A DNA stretch of 64,000 nucleotides from Azadirachta indica (Eukaryota > Streptophyta > Magnoliopsida > Sapindales > Meliaceae). Positions 59,090 to 64,000 of the stretch are shown piece by piece; the stretch's first letter is position 1; every line of letters starts with the position of its first letter. The DNA is taken from positions 15,385,368-15,449,367 of the forward strand of contig CM040453.1 in NCBI GenBank assembly GCA_022749755.1. Direction: 5' to 3'. Position numbers and translations under genes: made by a program. The notes beneath the pieces are model-generated. The model was given only the letters and a program-made list of their open reading frames with translations. It was not told where the DNA came from and did no database searches.

Positions 59090-60040
59090 ACCTGATAACT
59101 TAAGGTGTCAAAAGAAACAGAAATGCAGAATTGATCTATGCAGCACTTTGGTTAATAAAAGGAAGAAGAAAGAGGGGGAAAAGATCAATGGTGATGTGCA
59201 GAAGATTCAACAAGTGATAGTTGAGGCGGGACTTGCAGGAAGCAAAAACATGAGAAACAGAGGTTCTTTGCTCTTCAAAAACTTGCTTATTCCGAACCTT
59301 CCAAATCTGATGGAGAATGAAGAAGCAAGCCATACGCCATATGTTAGCAAGTTGCGAAGAGAAATGCTTGGAAATAATAGACTGCTAAAGCAACTGCAAA
59401 GATCCAACATGAGGCAAATCAGAATAAAAGAGTTCAAGCCATTGCCAAATATGTTGAGCCAAAAAACAATTGACAAAAACATGATCCGAACAATCAGGTA
59501 TTGCATAACAGAATCAACAGACTGAGGCTTAAGAAACCCCATGAAGCTGAAGAGTAATCTCAAAGTATATTATAAAGCATGCGCCAAACCAATGAAGAGT
59601 CGCGATGAGAAATAAAAGAAGACCAAACAAACTTAGCCCATGCAACTGAATGCTTCTTAAACCTGACAGCTTCATAGTAATCTGGGAAACTAAGACGGCC
59701 ATCTGTAGAATCAGACCAAATTAAAACATCAGCTCAAGGATTTAAAGGAAGTGTGACCTTTGAGCTAACCTTGGAAAGGTCGGGAAAAGCTGCGCTAAAT
59801 TTTCTCGGAATCTTCCATTATTGTCGAGTGCATATAAAGTCAGCAACTTTGGCACTAAGTTGCATAGTGGAAGACATACCAATCGTGGAACAAATGGAAT
59901 CATCAAGCCATTTAGAAGACCGAAAATTAGTAGAAGCTCCATCACGAATTAACCAACTAGACTTTGCAAAAATTACATCCAAGACTGATCTAATGCCAGA
60001 CCAAATCGAAGAACATTTATACACGTTGGGAATCTGAAAT
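59090..60040 (-). mobile_element. L1-type LINE fragment (end of reverse transcriptase, zf-RVT region)
   Basis: The minus strand carries the C-terminal part of a plant non-LTR retrotransposon ORF2 in shifting frames. At about 60025-59820 it reads SSIWSGIRSVLDVIFAKSSW and LIRDGASTNFRSSKWLDDSI. At about 59800-59760 it reads ENLAQLFPTFPRLAQ. At about 59500-59420 the zinc-binding segment shows DHVFVNCFLAQHIWQWL, then MACFFILHQIWKVRNKQVFE at about 59333-59275. Stops and frameshifts make it inactive. The reverse transcriptase core and endonuclease are absent, as in a decayed or partly deleted copy. It lies between NAC relics D and E. Confidence 0.8.
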
Positions 60041-60800
60041 CGTTCAGCTTAAATTTGATCTTGAAATAGTTTGCGTAACCGCGCACTCAACACAAGCACT
60101 TGGTGCAACCAAATTCTCTTCAGACGCAGGCTGTTGCGCAGGAATCCGACTCGCCATCTCGTCCGTAGATTGAACATTCTCCCGGTTAACACCTGTGCTT
60201 CCGCCATTTTCTCCCGGCCCTGCTAGTTTAATCTTGAGCAAGTCTTCAAATCGTGCCTCACGAAGAGGACAAAACTCTTCATCAACAAGTTCTACTCCAA
60301 AAAAGGGGGGTCACTGTCCGAACCTTCTTGTCGGTGCAATATCACAATTTGATCAGGTACTGCCACAGGAGCCTCACGTTGTTCGGCGGCATCATATTAA
60401 CATTATACATTGTTGACGCACATCTGTTGCTGTTGGTATTCTTGTTGGGTCAGCACCATCTCTGGCTCTGCAGATTGAACAGATTCATCAGGCACTGTTA
60501 TACCCATACGCACTTCATAGTCCATTCATCATCGTATCAGCACTTGAACTTGTGCTTCCAGCACCAGCACTTTCCCCATCATCACCTGGGACAAAAACAT
60601 ATTCGTCATACAGAAGCTTAGGATGGTTCACTCAGCTTCTCTTCCACACATGCCACATTCACCTGGTCTACACTTGCTTGTGACACTTTCTTCATTTGGA
60701 TGCTGTTCAAACATCTTACGAAGTAGACACATGTCTTCATAAGTGGCTCATTATCTTGTTGCATCATCGGAGTCTGATATCAGGCACTACTACTACAGGT
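60041..60800 (-). pseudogene. NAC-array relic E: tail fragment
   Basis: Minus-strand pieces match the NAC tail: MFEQHPNEESV (about 60715-60680), AEPEMVLTQQEYQQQQMCVN (about 60470-60410), then APVAVPDQI, DSDPLFGVELVDEEFCPLRE and LLKIKLAGPGENGGSTGVN, ending PAQQPASEENLVAPSACVE near 60090. Two frameshifts and stops are present. It is broken at 60040 by the LINE fragment. It keeps Gln where the open copy has its stop. Confidence 0.75.
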
Positions 60801-61819
60801 ATGACTACTGAAGCTGAAATCCTTGCACTTTCATTCCAAGTTCATGAAATTTTGTTTTTCTTGTACAGGTCAGGCTTGTGGTTTGTTGGTAACAATTTAA
60901 GTGTACCCATCAACCTTGCCACTCGCAGTTAAGTTCTTTCTAATAGGGTTCTGCCACATGCACAATTTGCTTCTTCATTAAGTAATGCAATGTAACCTTT
61001 GCGCTTGAGGCTGCTGTTTGCCTTTTTCCTTCGGGCGCGTTAACTTAACCGCTATTCTGGTTCTGTGTTTTCTACTCTTAAAAACCATTTTTTTTCCTTG
61101 CAATACATAAGAGATATAATATATATGGTACTTGTTAGCAATCAAAATTCAATGCCGTACCTTTTCTGAAGCCAAGTTTTATTTGCACGACCAGCATATG
61201 TGGAAACCAACTACCTTGCTTGAAAAGAAACTGAGAAATAAAACCATAGTTTTTTATATTGGCTCCCATGGACTCTTCCACATTTATTATTGATACCTTT
61301 TCGGGACAAAAAGAATACCCATAAACAAGGGTGGCGTCGGAACTAAATGACCAGTAGCCAAAATGGTGAGGAGGGGGGAAAGGGGTGCCGAAATAGTTAG
61401 AAGGTAAACTTAGTTAATATTTGAAAACCAATTAATAAATTAAATGGTAAGTTGATAATTGTTGAATTATAGAGAGTTAAACTGTATATAAATTCAAGAA
61501 ATAGGCCTAAAATATAAATATTATAATAAAAAATTTAAAAATTTTGTAGGACCTGAGGAGTTAGGGCCCCTTTAGGCCCTATAGACGTTTTAACCCTGCC
61601 TATATATAGGTTATGTTATAATTAAGACTATCATGTATATATAAGTTTGTATCTTATAATTAGTTCGAATAAAAAATTTATATTTCTAACATTATTAGTA
61701 AAAAATATATCAACATAACGGGAATTTTATGAATTAAGAAAATTTTAATATAGAGTTTTCTAAATGATTGATCAAATGAGTTGATGCAAAATTAGAGGAA
61801 TTACCTAACCTTCGAATCC
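60801..61819. other. Spacer with a possible hAT-like MITE
   Basis: This is non-coding apart from the candidate element at 61326-61599. The 5' part (60800-61100) may still be decayed NAC-array sequence but could not be aligned. Confidence 0.4.
61326..61599. mobile_element. Possible decayed hAT-type MITE
   Basis: The left end AAGGGTGGCGTCGGAAC and the right end TAGACGTTTTAACCCTG resemble worn forms of the CAGGGGCGGAGCCA-type inverted ends common in plant hAT MITEs. The flanks CCCATAAA and CCTATATA agree at six of eight positions. The interior is AT-rich with no frame. This is a weak call. Confidence 0.3.
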
Positions 61820-62085
61820 ATTGTGGCTTGAATTTGTAGAAGAAACAAATTGTAAGTAGCTAGCCCTATTCTTTGCTAGAGCTTCCATCGCGTGTTCAAG
61901 AATATTAATAGGATACATCCAAACTGAAAACAATATTTAAATATTTCGGCAAAATTGTACGATCCATAATATAGTTCATACTTACTAACTGTCAGAAATT
62001 GAGTAAAAAAAAATAAAATATTTTGGCAAATTCAAAACTAAGAATTCAACTAATGACAATAACATCATATAAACTATTTTTGGTT
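61820..62085 (+). pseudogene. Relic of a second TNL gene: LRR end and post-LRR start
   Basis: The stretch aligns by eye with 29478-29725 of the TNL pseudogene: GTAGAAGAAACAAATTGTAA, GAGCTTCC, ACATCCAAACTGAAAACA, ATTTACTAACTGTCAGAAATTGA-like sequence and GGCAAATTCAAAACTAAGAA. Nothing before or after matches, so it is an isolated fragment in the same orientation. Confidence 0.75.
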
Positions 62086-63300
62086 TTTGAGGTGTTGCAG
62101 CTTTGAAACTATAACCGCTATGAGATGAAATTACTGATTGTTAAATAAAAGTTAATGGTCTTTAACATGTTTCTTAGACATCTACATCTAGGCATGCAAC
62201 CCTCATCGGTTGAAAAAGATACATTAAATCTTCATTTAATCACGTATGAAATGATATTAACAGGGTGATTTTAGCTTTCATAGCTTTTTTAGCACCAATA
62301 GGTCAACAAATCGTTAATTTTGTTCAATTTTGAACTCCTTTGTCATCAAAATACTGCAAAGAAGATGAATTGTAGTTGATGATAATGAAAATTTTTAGAG
62401 CTCAAAGGTTCTTTCTCCAAAAAATGGCGGGTTCCTTTTGCAAGTGTAGGTGTTTTCTCCTCACCACAATATTTAGTGGTTCAAACATCGAAAATATTTT
62501 AAGTATAAAGATAATTACGTTTTATCTTCGTCGCACACTATTTGGGATTAAGCAAAAAAATGATTTTGCTCTTACATCGTTTAATTTATTTGGACAGACA
62601 TTAGTAAAACATAACTAATTAAGACAAATAATATTTTTCAATATTGCAATTTAGCATTTCAATAGATATTGTATCATAACGAGATGCAAATAAAATTATA
62701 GTAGCCAAATAAACATATCACCAATTTTAAATATGATTCATTCTGTTAAATTAATAAAGTTTTAATGTGCGAAAGATAATATATGAAAATATATATTTCC
62801 TCTTGGTAAGAGTGCAAACTTAATTATTAGCAATTGGAGGTTGATACCCTATCAAAAGTGTAATAGATAGTAAACTTCGTATAAGTCTCAAAATATTACT
62901 TATTTGTAAAGAGGATAACTCAGTTTGTTTAAGCCTCTTTAAGAATCGAGTTTGCAAGAAATGGTAAAATTTGTAATTAGGTACAACACGAATTTAATGA
63001 GCTTATAAGTTGAACTATGCCGACCTTTTAAAATAAAACATGAATACAATATAAAGCAAATTCAATTTCATGAATTGAGATAGGATGATACACAATAACA
63101 CATCTGACAATTTTATGAACCCCTGTTTAGGTTTAATGACTATAAAAAAAAGAGTTTCATGAACTTTCTTATAAAATTATAAGGATTATAAAGCAATTTT
63201 TTAAATAAATATATTATATATAAGAAATAAAAAAATAGAGATATTTTATTTAAATTCACTTGATAATGTATATCAAATTATTATTAAAAAACTGAAACAA
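62086..63300. other. AT-rich spacer
   Basis: No gene, RNA or element ends were recognised. Confidence 0.4.
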
Positions 63301-63539
63301 GAGGGATAGGAATATTTTAGTATATGAGTTTAATCCTACTAAATTGTTAGAATTTTCTTCATTAAAATATTTTCTTTTCTATTTTTTTTATTAAAATAAT
63401 AAATTAAAAAAAAATTTAGTGTTTTAGTCCCTAGCATCAGTATATTGTGAAAAATAGAAGATAAATTGTCAAGATTATAAAATTATAATTTGCTATGTTA
63501 TTTTACAAAAATTTAAAAATAAAAATCATAATAACTGAT

Positions 63540-63806
63540 AGGACAATTGATGAACTAATGAAGTAAAAAAATTGTCATTTAAAAGATTGAGATGATGACT
63601 TATCATAGTTTAGCATTAAGTCTACCCTTAATTTCTCTCATAAAATCTTAAAAATTTCATTCATGCTTGTTGCATAATCTTCTTCTTAGTCTTGCCTTAC
63701 TCCTAGTCAATCAAAATATGACGTCTTCCTCAGTTTTAAGGGGAAAGATACTCATGAAAATTTTACAAGTCATCTTTGTGCTGCTTTGTATAAAAAAAAA
63801 TAAAAT
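63540..63806 (+). pseudogene. Relic of a further TNL gene: leader and start of TIR exon
   Basis: The stretch aligns with 25690-25975, including the upstream AAATTGTCATTTAAA and GAGATGATGACTTA, the CTTGCCTTACTCCT codons, TATGACGTCTTCCTCAGTTT (YDVFLSF) and GAAAATTTTACAAG with CATCTTTGTGCTGCTTTGTA. The start codon equivalent is lost, TAA replaces the Arg of FRGED, and a run of A replaces the Lys-rich turn. Homology stops at about 63806, where repeat-like sequence begins. Similarity upstream back to about 63300 (AATATTTTAGTATAT) suggests that the promoter was copied too. Confidence 0.75.
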
Positions 63807-63809
63807 GAA

Positions 63810-64000
63810 TTTGTCTTACTTTAAACACCTTATTTCCCCATTTTTGACGTTGACCACATAGAAAATATGTTTTTAAATTTGACCATAATTTTTATATGGG
63901 CACTTTTATTCCTATAAACCCCTAACAAAACAAACACAAAACTTGAACTCAAAAAGTGTAATTTCGAGTTCTATAAAAAATTTTGAACTTGAAAGTGTGC
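63810..64000. repeat. Edge of a repeat sharing TTTCGAG / GAAAGTG wording with the Mutator-like relic
   Basis: AATTTCGAGTTC, GAACTTGAAAGTGTGC and a plus-strand TCCTATAAACCCCTAAC block follow the cut-off TIR exon. The TTTCGAG plus GAAAGTG style matches 38580-38700 and 42390-42670. The element continues past the window. Confidence 0.4.

Noticed and set aside
59082..59525. Plus-strand frame of 147 codons rich in Lys and Arg
   Set aside because: It is antisense to the LINE zinc-binding region, which is recognisable on the minus strand by its DHVF..C..A..IW pattern.
1..64000. CRISPR arrays, operons, Shine-Dalgarno sites, tRNA or rRNA genes
   Set aside because: The window is plant nuclear DNA. No regularly spaced direct repeats, cloverleaf sequence or rRNA landmarks were recognised by eye.

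Overview
This is a plant nuclear window. The coding parts have many short exons with GT-AG junctions, the spacers are long and AT-rich, and the gene families are plant-specific: NAC, TIR-NB-LRR, type-C response regulator, subtilase, G-type lectin kinase and F-box/DUF295. Family content and style suggest a woody core eudicot, perhaps Citrus or a relative. That placement is inference from memory and was not searched.

Layout. (1) 1-2098, minus: the 5' part of a gene for an unrecognised plastid-targeted protein that runs off the left edge. (2) 3559-8377, minus: the RNA exosome subunit CSL4, six exons. (3) 11072-17632, minus: an 11-exon gene whose exon phases all agree. It appears to join a four-helix membrane module, an AIR9/Ig-like module and a shortened NAC module in one 566-residue protein. 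(4) 20340-20930, plus: a subtilase relic. (5) 22538-23062, plus: an intact type-C response regulator, followed by a second copy of its upstream region with no gene behind it. (6) 25834-30391, plus: a nearly full-length TIR-NB-LRR gene broken by four frameshifts, two stops and a changed splice donor. (7) 31650-33832, minus: the snRNA-activating complex subunit SNAP43, seven exons. (8) 35037-43100: repeat territory, with an old short LTR element, a 180-bp foldback and a decayed Mutator-like element carrying a DUF1985 segment. (9) 43840-46418, plus: a pseudogene of the splicing factor BUD31 that still has its introns. (10) 47159-47678, minus: an internally deleted G-type lectin kinase fragment. 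(11) 48117-60800, minus: a decayed tandem array of one NAC subfamily. One open copy (49986-51596) sits among four relics, interrupted by a DUF295 relic and an L1-type LINE end. (12) 61820-63806, plus: two fragments of further TIR-NB-LRR copies, the second cut off by repeat sequence at the right edge.

The housekeeping genes (CSL4, SNAP43, the plastid protein) and the response regulator are clean. The disease-resistance, NAC, subtilase and BUD31 copies show birth-and-death decay. Because neighbouring multi-exon genes are free of frameshifts, the lesions are more likely real than sequencing error. The most unusual item is the three-module membrane/AIR9-like/NAC gene model.
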